A stretch of 64,000 bases of DNA from an uncultured Clostridium sp. (GTDB taxonomy: Bacteria > Bacillota > Clostridia > Clostridiales > Clostridiaceae): positions 31,155 to 95,154 of the forward strand of contig NZ_CALEVF010000039.1 of the NCBI RefSeq assembly GCF_937920395.1, read 5' to 3'. The position numbers and the translations under genes were made by a program. The notes under the pieces were generated by a model, which did not search any database, was not told the origin of the DNA, and worked only from the letters and a program-made list of their open reading frames with translations. Below, piece by piece: positions 1-7,881 of the stretch; within the stretch, counting starts at the first letter, position 1, and each line of letters starts with the position of its first letter.

Positions 1-893
1 ATCCCATTTTGTTATTTAGTAATGCTGGTGCTTTAAATAGAACCTTACGAGATATTTTAGATAAAAATACTTTCAAAATAGTATTGAATAATGAAAGCGA
101 TTTTGAGTATACTAAAAAAAACACGCAAACAAGGTCTGATATTGACGTTAAAGTTGAACTTCATAATGAGAGTAGGATGTTATTTGATTATTATGGGATT
201 GAAAAAGAGTTACTAAGTCTACGTAATCACAGAATTACGTTAAAATGTGGTGGGAATATTGTCATTGATAAAACGGAGGCAATGTACGTAATTGATATAA
301 ATTCTGGGAAGAATATAAAAAGCCGTTCACTTCAAAAGACTGCACAAACTACTAATATTGAAGCAGCAACAGAAATAGCTAGGCAGATAAGACTTCGAAA
401 TTTAAGCGGAATCATTATAATAGATTTTATTGATGTTGAGGATCTGGGCGTTAGAAAAAGCATATTAAATGCTCTAAAAGAAGGATTTGAGGACGATAAA
501 AATAAGACCGTGATTTATCCATTTACACAGCTTAATTTAGTTCAAATTGCAAGGAGAAGGCGAGGTAAGTCAATATATGAATATATTGAGGAACCTTGTA
601 CGTTATGCGGTGGTAAGAGTAGTAGGGTTAAATTGTCTTATATCCAATTTTTAATTAGAAGTGAAATTTTTAAGATTAACAGTGAACAGGTTTTATTAGA
701 TATCTATATAGAAATTGGTGAAGTTTATAAAAAGGATATCATGGACAATGTTTTAGAATTTGTACGTCAAATAGGGGCTATAGATAATAAAGTTTATGTC
801 AATTTTATTCCTCATTTAGAGAAATTCAAAGTAGAATCGCTAATTTTTGCAAATCAAATAAGAAATTTGCAAGCATATAAGATATATGAGTAA
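1..893 (+). CDS. rng: Ribonuclease G (RNase E/G family), 5'-truncated by the window edge
   Basis: Endoribonuclease of the RNase E/G family, which cleaves single-stranded AU-rich RNA in rRNA maturation and mRNA decay. The reading frame is open from base 3, so the N-terminal S1-domain part lies outside the window. Visible are the two metal-binding aspartate motifs of the DNase I-like subdomain (VIDINSG near 290-308 and IIIIDFID near 412-432) and the zinc-link cysteines (CTLCGG near 598-615). The frame then continues for about 90 residues. The gene lies directly upstream of the L21 leader and rplU, a common clostridial arrangement. It ends at TAA 891-893, just before a new promoter. The family assignment is firm; the G versus E label follows the short Firmicutes form and position. 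Confidence 0.9.
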   Translation, partial: PILLFSNAGALNRTLRDILDKNTFKIVLNNESDFEYTKKNTQTRSDIDVKVELHNESRMLFDYYGIEKELLSLRNHRITLKCGGNIVIDKTEAMYVIDINSGKNIKSRSLQKTAQTTNIEAATEIARQIRLRNLSGIIIIDFIDVEDLGVRKSILNALKEGFEDDKNKTVIYPFTQLNLVQIARRRRGKSIYEYIEEPCTLCGGKSSRVKLSYIQFLIRSEIFKINSEQVLLDIYIEIGEVYKKDIMDNVLEFVRQIGAIDNKVYVNFIPHLEKFKVESLIFANQIRNLQAYKIYE

Positions 894-899
894 ATATGC

Positions 900-928
900 T
901 TTACAAACATGTCTGTGTATGTTAAAAT
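900..928 (+). promoter_or_regulatory. Probable sigma-A promoter for rplU-prp-rpmA
   Basis: A -35 box TTTACA (900-905) and a -10 box TAAAAT (923-928) are separated by exactly 17 bases. The promoter starts within 10 bases of the rng stop codon. It gives a leader of roughly 100 bases before rplU. Seen directly in sequence; activity is inferred. Confidence 0.55.
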
Positions 929-934
929 GTCATT

Positions 935-1032
935 TGTAGACCGCACACGTAAGGTTATAAACATGCTTATTATTAAGAACTATATAAAGCGTGTACCTGG
1001 GATGGCGAGACTGGATCAAGGAGGTGTATTTT
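935..1032 (+). promoter_or_regulatory. Putative ribosomal protein L21 leader (autoregulatory 5' UTR)
   Basis: A leader of about 100 bases without a convincing gene lies between the promoter and rplU. It contains complementary segments CACACG (943-948) and CGTGTA (990-995), then a G-rich segment (CCTGGGATGGCGAGA, about 997-1011) just before the GGAGGTG ribosome binding site. Firmicutes rplU operons usually carry a structured L21 leader here. The match is by position and general layout; a covariance-model search for the L21 leader family would settle it. Confidence 0.4.
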
Positions 1033-1344
1033 ATGTACGCAGTTGTAGTAACTGGTGGAAAACAATACAGAGTTCAAGAAGGAGACGTTTTATTCGTTGA
1101 AAAATTGAATGCTGAAGTTGAAACAACAATTGAGTTAAATGAAGTTCTTGCAGTAGGCAAGGAAGATGGATTGGTAGTTGGAAAACCTGTAGTTGAAGGA
1201 GCTAAAGTTGTTGCTAAAGTATTAGCACAAGGAAAAGCTAAAAAGATTATAGTTTTCAAATTTAAGAGAAAGTTAGATTATAGAAAGAAACAAGGACATA
1301 GACAATCATATACTAAAATTCAAATCGAGAAGATAGAAGCTTAG
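1033..1344 (+). CDS. rplU: 50S ribosomal protein L21
   Basis: Large-subunit ribosomal protein that binds 23S rRNA. The 103-residue product has the standard family start ([14 protein letters not shown]) and the conserved basic C-terminal segment around [16 protein letters not shown]. The ATG at 1033 sits 7 bases after a strong GGAGGTG, which rules out the longer in-frame extension beginning at 991. It is first in the three-gene unit rplU-prp-rpmA, with only two bases before prp. This order (L21, protease, L27) is conserved in Firmicutes and couples L27 with its processing enzyme. Length is normal for the family. Confidence 0.97.
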   Translation: MYAVVVTGGKQYRVQEGDVLFVEKLNAEVETTIELNEVLAVGKEDGLVVGKPVVEGAKVVAKVLAQGKAKKIIVFKFKRKLDYRKKQGHRQSYTKIQIEKIEA

Positions 1345-1346
1345 TT

Positions 1347-1679
1347 ATGGTTAAAGTTGGATTTGTTCGAAGTCTAGGTAATATAGTTTCTTTTAAAATA
1401 AAAGGTCATGCAGAGCCTAAAGAAAAACAGTTGGATGTGGATTTAATTTGTAGTGCTATTTCAGCAATTTCTCAAACTACGATTATTGGGATTGAGGAAG
1501 TTTTAAAAATTAAAGCAAAGTATGATATAGATGATGGATTTTTAAATTTAAATTTAGAAAATCAAACTCTAGAAGATATCGAAAGATGTCAAGTTTTACT
1601 TGAAACAATGATACTTGGACTTAAAAGCGTAGAAATTACTTATGGAAAATATATAGAAGTGGAAATAGAGGAGGTGTAA
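1347..1679 (+). CDS. prp: Ribosomal-processing cysteine protease Prp (YsxB family)
   Basis: Small cysteine protease that removes the N-terminal extension of ribosomal protein L27 before or during ribosome assembly. The 110-residue protein carries the expected catalytic pair: His21 in GHA and Cys35 in DLICSAIS. It lies between rplU and rpmA, as in other Firmicutes, and the downstream L27 does carry the extension Prp recognises. The gene starts two bases after the rplU stop, so translational coupling is likely. Function rests on family knowledge plus this matched substrate next door. Confidence 0.93.
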   Translation: MVKVGFVRSLGNIVSFKIKGHAEPKEKQLDVDLICSAISAISQTTIIGIEEVLKIKAKYDIDDGFLNLNLENQTLEDIERCQVLLETMILGLKSVEITYGKYIEVEIEEV

Positions 1680-1683
1680 GACT

Positions 1684-1986
1684 ATGTTAGTTATGAATCT
1701 ACAGTTATTTGCTCATAAAAAAGGAGTAGGTAGTACAAGAAATGGTAGAGACAGTGAATCTAAGAGACTTGGAGCTAAACGTGCAGATGGACAATTCGTT
1801 CTTGCAGGTAATATTTTAGTAAGACAAAGAGGAACAAAAATCCATCCAGGAAACAATGTTGGAATAGGTGGAGATGATACTCTTTTCGCTAAAATTAGTG
1901 GAATAGTAAAATTCGAAAGAATGGGAAAGATGAAGAAAAAAGCAAGCGTTTATCCTGTTGATGAAGAAATATCTATTGCTGAGTAA
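1684..1986 (+). CDS. rpmA: 50S ribosomal protein L27 with cleavable N-terminal extension
   Basis: Large-subunit protein whose N-terminus reaches the peptidyl-transferase centre. The 100-residue product begins [14 protein letters not shown]. Residues 1-9 match the Firmicutes extension that Prp removes after the Phe, leaving Ala-His-Lys-Lys as the mature start. The body has the conserved [18 protein letters not shown] segment. ATG 1684 is preferred over ATG 1693 because GGAGGTG lies 7 bases upstream of it. The gene closes the operon and is followed at once by a strong terminator. Confidence 0.96.
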   Translation: MLVMNLQLFAHKKGVGSTRNGRDSESKRLGAKRADGQFVLAGNILVRQRGTKIHPGNNVGIGGDDTLFAKISGIVKFERMGKMKKKASVYPVDEEISIAE

Positions 1987-1992
1987 TTTAAG

Positions 1993-2016
1993 GCACCCTT
2001 AAAGGGTGCTTTTTTA
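1993..2016 (+). terminator. Intrinsic terminator after rpmA
   Basis: The hairpin GCACCC-loop-GGGTGC (1994-2009) is followed by a run of six or more T, immediately after the rpmA stop codon. It ends the rplU-prp-rpmA transcript. Confidence 0.85.
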
Positions 2017-2107
2017 AAATTCTCTTTTGGAGAATATAAATTAATGAAGTATAAATATAATTTTACATAGAAAACAGAGATAAATGGCAATATATAAATA
2101 TAAAATG

Positions 2108-2136
2108 TTGGAATTTATATATGCTATTTTGATAAT
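2108..2136 (+). promoter_or_regulatory. Possible promoter for obg
   Basis: TTGGAA (2108-2113) and GATAAT (2131-2136) with 17-base spacing lie about 80 bases before the obg start. The 190-base gap 2017-2209 is otherwise very AT-rich, and no gene or RNA structure is evident in it. Competing AT-rich boxes make the choice uncertain. Confidence 0.35.
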
Positions 2137-2218
2137 AATAAATTTTATATAATAAAACTTTAATTAAGATTTAAAAAGATTTAAAAAATAGAAAATGCGC
2201 TAAGGTAAGGTGAAATAT

Positions 2219-3502
2219 ATGTTTATTGATACAGCAAGGATTTTTGTAAAATCAGGAAATGGTGGTAACGGATCTGTTTCGTTTAGAACAGAGAAATATA
2301 TACCTCTCGGTGGACCAGATGGTGGAGACGGTGGAGATGGTGGAGATGTAACATTTGTAGTTGATGCAAATATGACTACTTTATTAGATTTCTCGTATGC
2401 AAGAAAATTTGTAGCTAAAAATGGAATGGGCGGTTCTGGCTCTAAGTGTTATGGAAAAGCTGGAGAAGATCTGTTTGTTAAAGTTCCAATGGGAACTATT
2501 GTACGTGATATGGAAACAAATAAAATAATGTATGATTTAGCTCATGATGGTGAAACTTATCGAGTTTGTAAAGCTGGAAAAGGCGGAAAAGGTAATGTTA
2601 AGTTTTGTACACCTACAAGGCAAGCACCTAATTTTGCTGAACCAGGAATGCCAGGGGAAGAACGATGGATTAAACTTGAACTTAAGATTTTAGCTGATGT
2701 TGGGTTATTAGGATTCCCCAATGTAGGGAAATCTACGTTATTATCAGTAGTCTCAAAAGCAAGACCTAAAATTGCTAACTATCATTTTACAACTTTAAAA
2801 CCAAATTTAGGAGTTGTAAGTGTTAAGGGTGCACAACATTTTGTTATGGCAGATATTCCAGGTATAATTGAAGGTGCAGCTGAAGGAGTAGGTCTTGGAA
2901 TAGGATTCTTAAGACATATTGAGAGGACTAGAATGCTTATCCATGTGGTTGATATTTCAGGAATAGAAGGTAGAGATCCAGTAGAAGACTTTATAAAAAT
3001 AAATGAAGAACTTCGTAAATATAGTGTTAAATTGTGGGATAGACCTCAAATAATAGCTGCAAATAAAAGTGATTTACTCTTCGATGATGAAGTGTTTGAA
3101 AACTTTAAGAAAAGATTAAATGAATTAGGTTATGATGATAGTAAGATATTCAAAATATCTGCAGCTACAAATCAAGGTGTAGAAGCTTTGATGAAAGAAG
3201 CCGCTAGGATGTTATCTACTATTCCAGTTACAGAACTAGTAATAAATGATGAGGAAAAATTCGTAATAGAAGAAAAGAGATTTACGTACACTGTTGAAGT
3301 GGATTCTCAAGGTACTTTTGTTGTTGAAGGAAGTTTTGTTGATAGATTACTTAGTGCAGTTAATGTAAATGAGCCGGATTCTCTTAGATATTTCCATAAG
3401 GTTTTAAAGAATAAGGGCGTTTTTGATACATTAGTTGAAAAAGGAATTAAAGATGGCGATACAGTAAGATTACAAAATTTTGAATTTGAATATTTAGTAT
3501 AA
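2219..3502 (+). CDS. obg: Obg/CgtA family ribosome-assembly GTPase
   Basis: Essential GTPase involved in late 50S assembly and, in Firmicutes, stress and sporulation signalling. The 427-residue protein has the Gly-rich Obg fold (about 1-158), then the G domain with P-loop GFPNVGKST (about 163-172), DIPGIIEGA (about 212) and NKSD (about 282). It ends with the Firmicutes-type OCT domain (about 345-427). ATG 2219 is chosen over GTG 2210 because AAGGTG lies 7 bases upstream of it and overlaps the GTG. It sits between rpmA and yhbY, both also ribosome genes, as is usual. Confidence 0.97.
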   Translation: MFIDTARIFVKSGNGGNGSVSFRTEKYIPLGGPDGGDGGDGGDVTFVVDANMTTLLDFSYARKFVAKNGMGGSGSKCYGKAGEDLFVKVPMGTIVRDMETNKIMYDLAHDGETYRVCKAGKGGKGNVKFCTPTRQAPNFAEPGMPGEERWIKLELKILADVGLLGFPNVGKSTLLSVVSKARPKIANYHFTTLKPNLGVVSVKGAQHFVMADIPGIIEGAAEGVGLGIGFLRHIERTRMLIHVVDISGIEGRDPVEDFIKINEELRKYSVKLWDRPQIIAANKSDLLFDDEVFENFKKRLNELGYDDSKIFKISAATNQGVEALMKEAARMLSTIPVTELVINDEEKFVIEEKRFTYTVEVDSQGTFVVEGSFVDRLLSAVNVNEPDSLRYFHKVLKNKGVFDTLVEKGIKDGDTVRLQNFEFEYLV

Positions 3503-3544
3503 AAGATAGTTATTATTTTTTAAGAAGGCATGTAGGAGGATATT

Positions 3545-3835
3545 ATGATCACAAGTAAGCAAAGAAGTTATTTAAGAACTTTTGGTAATAAATTGCAACC
3601 TTTATTTCAGCTTGGAAAAGCAGGAGTAGAACAAAATTTTTTAAAGCAAGTAGAAGAAGCATTAGAAGCTAGGGAAATCATTAAAATTAAAGTTTTAAAT
3701 AATAGTGGAATAACTGCTAGAGAAGCTTCAGATATAATTTGCGAATCGATAGGTGCTGAGGCAGTTCAAAGTATCGGTAGCAAATGTGTATTATACAAAA
3801 GATCTATAAAAAAACCTATAATAGAATTACCATAA
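3545..3835 (+). CDS. yhbY: YhbY-family ribosome assembly RNA-binding protein
   Basis: Single-domain CRM/YhbY RNA-binding protein associated with pre-50S particles. The 96-residue product begins MITSKQRSYLRTFGNKLQP, typical of the family. It contains the LGKAGV loop that serves as the GxxG-like RNA-binding motif. It follows obg by 42 bases with a GTAGGAGG ribosome binding site and is closed by a terminator. Length and motif match the family well. Confidence 0.92.
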   Translation: MITSKQRSYLRTFGNKLQPLFQLGKAGVEQNFLKQVEEALEAREIIKIKVLNNSGITAREASDIICESIGAEAVQSIGSKCVLYKRSIKKPIIELP

Positions 3836-3862
3836 AAGCGTGTAATGTTACATGCTTTTTCT
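3834..3862 (+). terminator. Intrinsic terminator after yhbY
   Basis: The inverted repeat AAAAGCGTGTAA / TTACATGCTTTT, with one G-U pair, overlaps the end of yhbY and is followed by a T-rich tract. Confidence 0.75.
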
Positions 3863-3933
3863 TCTATACAAAGTTGGAACCTTTTTATTTTTTTATTTAA
3901 ATAGACCTATTATAATATAAAGAAGGTGTTACA

Positions 3934-4533
3934 GTGAAAAAGGCCATTTTTGGAGGTACTTTTGATCCAATTCACATAGGTCACATTCATATTGCCTATG
4001 AAGCATTATACAATTTAAAGCTAGACAAGATTTTATTTATGCCAGCAGGAAATCCACCAAATAAGCTGAACAAACAAATTACAGATGCTAAAATAAGATA
4101 TGATTTAGTTAACAAGGCAATAGAGGGTGAAGAAAGCTTTGAAATAAGTGATTATGAAATAAATAAAAAAGAAAATAGTTATACATATGAAACTATCGAA
4201 TTATTTAGTAAGGTACAATCTAACACTGAATGGTATTTCTTGCTTGGAGCTGATAGTTTAATAGATCTAGATAATTGGAAGAATGTAGATAGAATTTTGA
4301 ATAGTTGTAGATTAGTGGTTTATAATAGGTCAGGATTTGCTTTAAAAAAAATACTTGAACAGAAAAAATATCTAGAGTGTAAATATAATAACAAAATAAT
4401 TTTCCTTGATATGCCAATTATAGATATATCCTCAACAGGGATTAGAAAAAGTATAAAAGAAGGTAGAAATATTAATTATCTGCTACCTAGAGGTGTGGGA
4501 AAGATTGTTGAGAAACTTAAGTTGTATAAATGA
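3934..4533 (+). CDS. nadD: Nicotinate-nucleotide adenylyltransferase
   Basis: Catalyses nicotinate mononucleotide + ATP to deamido-NAD, the penultimate step of NAD synthesis. The 199-residue protein has the nucleotidyl-transferase signature GGTFDPIHIGH (residues 7-17) and ISSTGIR near 165-171. The start is GTG, with AAGGTG about 5 bases upstream. It is followed by yqeK, the usual Firmicutes partner. All expected landmarks are present and the length is normal. Confidence 0.96.
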   Translation: MKKAIFGGTFDPIHIGHIHIAYEALYNLKLDKILFMPAGNPPNKLNKQITDAKIRYDLVNKAIEGEESFEISDYEINKKENSYTYETIELFSKVQSNTEWYFLLGADSLIDLDNWKNVDRILNSCRLVVYNRSGFALKKILEQKKYLECKYNNKIIFLDMPIIDISSTGIRKSIKEGRNINYLLPRGVGKIVEKLKLYK

Positions 4534-4626
4534 ATTTTTATTTTACAAAAAAAGTAAATTATACAAATAAAATAGGTACATAATTTTATTTTCTGTGTTA
4601 AAGTAATACTAGGGGGTGGGGCTTAA

Positions 4627-5211
4627 ATGTGGAATGAAAAGGAAATGTTTGATTATATAAAGAAAAATTTAAAAGAAAGTAGATTTAAGCATAGTGTAAG
4701 TGTTAGTGAAACTGCAATAAAACTCGCAACGGTATATGGACAAAACATAGAAAAAGCACGAATTGCAGGATTAGTTCATGATTGTGCTAAGAATTTGACA
4801 AATGATCAACTTATAAAAATAACGACAGAACATAAAATAGAACTTGATGATGTAAGCAAAGAAAGTCCACAAATTATTCATGGGTTAGTAGGAAGTATAA
4901 TAGCGAGAGATGTAATGAAAATTGATGATGAGGATATTTTAAATTCTATTAGGTACCATACTACTGGCAGAAAAAATATGAGTATTTTAGAAAAGATAAT
5001 ATTTATATCAGATTATATTGAGCCATTAAGAACATTTAAAGGTAAAGAAGAAGTAAGAGATTTAAGCAGAGTAAATTTGGATGGTGCGGTAATGATGTGT
5101 TTGGAGAATACTATAAGATATGTTATATGCAAAAAACAGTTATTGCATATAGATACAATTTACGCAAGAAATTATTTGTTAAGTGAAAATAGTAGGAGAA
5201 AAAATGAGTAA
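4627..5211 (+). CDS. yqeK: YqeK HD-domain hydrolase (symmetrical Ap4A hydrolase family)
   Basis: HD-superfamily metal-dependent hydrolase. Family members cleave diadenosine tetraphosphate (Ap4A) to two ADP. The 194-residue protein shows the HD metal-ligand set: KHS near 22-24, HDCAK near 53, a His-Gly near 80 and YHTTG near 117. The start is ATG after an unusual all-G ribosome binding site (GGGGGTGGGG). Its last 8 bases overlap the start of the following LCP gene, which suggests translational coupling. Assignment follows the nadD-yqeK order and motifs. Confidence 0.92.
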   Translation: MWNEKEMFDYIKKNLKESRFKHSVSVSETAIKLATVYGQNIEKARIAGLVHDCAKNLTNDQLIKITTEHKIELDDVSKESPQIIHGLVGSIIARDVMKIDDEDILNSIRYHTTGRKNMSILEKIIFISDYIEPLRTFKGKEEVRDLSRVNLDGAVMMCLENTIRYVICKKQLLHIDTIYARNYLLSENSRRKNE

Positions 5212-6457
5212 TAATAAAAAACAAAGAAAAATAATTAATTATAAGAAATTTGCCATTAAAATAGCTGCTTTTTTGGTGGCAATTATTGTTTTAGTTTTTG
5301 GAGGAATTTATTTATATCTAACTGGGTTTAATAATACTGCAGTATCATTATCATCAGGTCTAAGTAGTGATGATGTAAAGATTCAATCAGATAGCAAATC
5401 ACGTAATATATTGATTATGGGTGTAGATGTAGGGACCGCTGGTTCTACAAATGTCAATGATCCTAAGAGAACAGATACAATGATATTAGTACATTATAAT
5501 GCAGTTGATAAAAAGGTAAGCTTGATTTCTGTTCCTAGAGATACTTTAGCAGTTGTAAATGGTAGAAATCAGAAGATTAATGCTGCACATGCTATTGGCG
5601 GAGTGAATTATGCAGTAGCTGCTGTAGAAAAGCTAGTAGGTGTTAAAATTGACTACTACGCTAAAATCAACTATAAAGGCTTTGATGAATTGATTGATGC
5701 TATCGGCGGTGTTGACATTAACATAACGAGAAAAATGGATTATGATGACCCTACGCAAGATTTGAGTATTCATTTCAATAAAGGGCTAGTTCATTTGGAT
5801 GGTAAAAAAGCTGAAGAGTTTTTTAGGTGGAGAAAAAATTCTGATGGTTCAGGTCTTGCAAATGGTGATTTAGGAAGAATAGAGAATCAACATATATTTA
5901 TCACAAAAGTTATGGAAAAAGTAAAAAGCCCACTTGTAATATTTAAGATTTCAAGTATTTTGACAGCAGTTAAGAGTGCTATAGAAACTAATATGGATGC
6001 GAATGAGTTATTTAAGTATGGATTTATATTTGCAACAATTAATAGTGAAAAAATTTCTATGGAAACTCTTCAAGGCGCTGAAAAGTATGTAAATAATATA
6101 TCATATGTAGTTTATGAAGAAGCAATGAATCAAAAGGTTATTTCAGAGTTAAGTGACAATAAAGCCTCAGCTGTTGATAAGTCAAAGCTTAAGATAAAGG
6201 TGATAAATGGCACCAAAAAAACAGGCTTAGCCAAGGATTTTTCCACTTATCTTACCGAAAAAGGTTATAATGAAGCAAAAACAGAAACAGGTGAAGCTAC
6301 TTCTAAAAGTAAGATCACCGTGTACAATGGTAGCGAAGATATGAAGGCTGATTTACAAACAGATTTTAAAATAGATAATATTGAATTTTTAACGTCAAGT
6401 GATAAAACTTTTGATGTAGTAGTTATTTTAGGGGATGACCACGAACTAATGCATTAA
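5204..6457 (+). CDS. LytR-CpsA-Psr (LCP) family cell-wall polymer ligase
   Basis: Membrane-anchored enzyme family that transfers undecaprenyl-linked anionic polymers onto peptidoglycan. The 417-residue protein has one N-terminal membrane segment (about 15-39) and an extracellular LCP domain with the conserved RTDTMIL and VPRDT motifs (about 92-118). A C-terminal LytR_C-type domain follows (about 330-417). ATG 5204 is chosen because AGGAGA lies 5 bases upstream; an in-frame GTG at 5183 has no such site. The gene overlaps yqeK. The exact polymer substrate cannot be read from sequence. Confidence 0.9.
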   Translation: MSNNKKQRKIINYKKFAIKIAAFLVAIIVLVFGGIYLYLTGFNNTAVSLSSGLSSDDVKIQSDSKSRNILIMGVDVGTAGSTNVNDPKRTDTMILVHYNAVDKKVSLISVPRDTLAVVNGRNQKINAAHAIGGVNYAVAAVEKLVGVKIDYYAKINYKGFDELIDAIGGVDINITRKMDYDDPTQDLSIHFNKGLVHLDGKKAEEFFRWRKNSDGSGLANGDLGRIENQHIFITKVMEKVKSPLVIFKISSILTAVKSAIETNMDANELFKYGFIFATINSEKISMETLQGAEKYVNNISYVVYEEAMNQKVISELSDNKASAVDKSKLKIKVINGTKKTGLAKDFSTYLTEKGYNEAKTETGEATSKSKITVYNGSEDMKADLQTDFKIDNIEFLTSSDKTFDVVVILGDDHELMH

Positions 6458-6488
6458 TATTATGAAATTATTATTAGGAGGAGAAAAG

Positions 6489-6869
6489 ATGGAAAAACTT
6501 ATAATTAACACAAAAAAAGCACCAGCAGCCCTTGGACCATATTCTCAGGCAGTTAAGGTAGGCAATATCTTGTATACTTCAGGGCAATTAGCAATAAATG
6601 TAGCTACTGGCGAATTTATAAACGATGATATAAAAAAGGCTACAGCACAATCTTTAGATAATATAAAAGCTATATTAGAACAAGCAGGGTCTAGTTTAGA
6701 CAAAGTAGTAAAAACTTTAGTTTTCTTAAAAGATATGAATGACTTTGATTCAATGAATGAGATATATTCAAAATACTTTATAACAAATCCGCCAGCTAGA
6801 TCTTGCGTTCAAGCAGGAAAACTTCCTAAAGATGCGTTAGTAGAAATAGAAGTAATTGCAATTGCTTGA
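6489..6869 (+). CDS. ridA: RidA family reactive enamine/imine deaminase
   Basis: Hydrolyses reactive 2-aminoacrylate and related enamines released by PLP enzymes. The 126-residue length is standard. The signature PPARSCVQAGKLPKDALVEIE is present, split here as PPARSCVQAG and KLPKDALVEIE, with the substrate-binding Arg at residue 104 (Arg105 in the E. coli protein). ATG 6489 follows AGGAGGAGAAAAG; an in-frame ATG at 6462 precedes the ribosome binding site and is not used. The gene sits between an LCP gene and a pseudouridine synthase, where rsfS is often found in related genomes. Confidence 0.94.
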   Translation: MEKLIINTKKAPAALGPYSQAVKVGNILYTSGQLAINVATGEFINDDIKKATAQSLDNIKAILEQAGSSLDKVVKTLVFLKDMNDFDSMNEIYSKYFITNPPARSCVQAGKLPKDALVEIEVIAIA

Positions 6870-7812
6870 TAATAAGTTAACTTATATAGTTCGCGAAAAT
6901 GTCAAAGATGCAAAGCTGAGGGATTATTTAAAGCATACGGAGAAACTATCAGGTAGGTTTGTAAAAAGTTCAGGTCTCACCGGAAAAATAAGGGTTAACA
7001 ATAACGTGGCAAGGTTAAATCATAGAATAAGTACGAATGATGTAATAGATATTGATATGAAGACAGATGAGCATCAGAACATTGAACCAGAGAAGATGGA
7101 TATAGATGTAGCATATGAGGATATAGATCTTATTATTGTAAATAAGAGGCCAGGTATAGTTGTTCATCCAACTCGTGGGTATCCTTATGGAACGCTTGCT
7201 AATGGAGTACTATATTATTTTAAAGAAAGAAATGAAAAATGTATTGTTAGACTAGTTAGTAGACTAGATATGGATACTTCAGGTCTTATAATAATTGCAA
7301 AAAACCAATATTCACATATGGCGCTTGCGAGAGATATGCAGAGCAAAGATGTTAATAGTAAAGATTCAAATGATAAAGAGTTAAATAAAAAAACTTTTGA
7401 GAAGAGTTATATAGCTGTAGTACATGGGAATATGGAAAACAAGTCTGGAACTATTGATTTGCCTATTGGAAATCCTAATCAGGATAGTGCAAGGAGAGAA
7501 GTTTGTGATGAGGGACAAAGAAGTATAACCCACTATGAAGTTATTGAATCTTTTAAAAATGGTGATTTATTAAAAGTTACTTTGGAAACTGGTAGAACAC
7601 ATCAAATTCGTGTTCATCTAAGTCATATTGGTCATCCACTTTATGGGGATAGCCTTTATGGAACAGCTGAAAGCGAGTATATTGACAGGCAGGCATTACA
7701 TGCTTATAAGTTAATTATACCACATCCTAGAACTGGTGAGAGACTTACAATTGAGTCAAAGATACCAGAAGATATAAGCAACTTAATAGATAAACTAAAA
7801 TCTGAAATATAA
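6856..7812 (+). CDS. RluD/RluA-family 23S rRNA pseudouridine synthase
   Basis: Converts uridines in structured RNA to pseudouridine. The 318-residue protein has an N-terminal S4-like segment (about 10-75) and then the RluA-type catalytic domain. That domain has HPTRGYPYGTLANGV, the catalytic Asp in RLVSRLDMDTSG (about residue 138) and HQIRVHLSHIGHPLYGD near 255. The likely start is TTG 6856 or TTG 6862, inside the last bases of ridA, with only a weak ribosome binding site. A Ser/Lys/Asp/Asn-rich insertion (about 165-182) lies between the catalytic strand and the EKSYIAVVHG strand. The target uridine cannot be assigned. Confidence 0.9.
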   Translation: MQLLDNKLTYIVRENVKDAKLRDYLKHTEKLSGRFVKSSGLTGKIRVNNNVARLNHRISTNDVIDIDMKTDEHQNIEPEKMDIDVAYEDIDLIIVNKRPGIVVHPTRGYPYGTLANGVLYYFKERNEKCIVRLVSRLDMDTSGLIIIAKNQYSHMALARDMQSKDVNSKDSNDKELNKKTFEKSYIAVVHGNMENKSGTIDLPIGNPNQDSARREVCDEGQRSITHYEVIESFKNGDLLKVTLETGRTHQIRVHLSHIGHPLYGDSLYGTAESEYIDRQALHAYKLIIPHPRTGERLTIESKIPEDISNLIDKLKSEI

Positions 7813-7829
7813 AGTTGAAATTAAGATAT

Positions 7830-7881
7830 AAAAAAGCACCAGATGAGAACTATTAAGTTAGTTTACATCTGATGCTTTTTT
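7830..7881. terminator. Bidirectional terminator between rluD-like gene and dacF-like gene
   Basis: AAAAAGCA-c-CAGATG pairs with CATCTG-a-TGCTTTTT across a loop of about 20 bases. A T tract lies on one side and an A tract on the other, so it can stop both converging transcripts. Confidence 0.85.

Noticed and set aside
909..1100. A 63-residue plus-strand frame upstream of and overlapping rplU
   Set aside because: It runs through the rplU leader and then out of frame into the gene; there is no ribosome binding site, and the region is better explained as the L21 leader.
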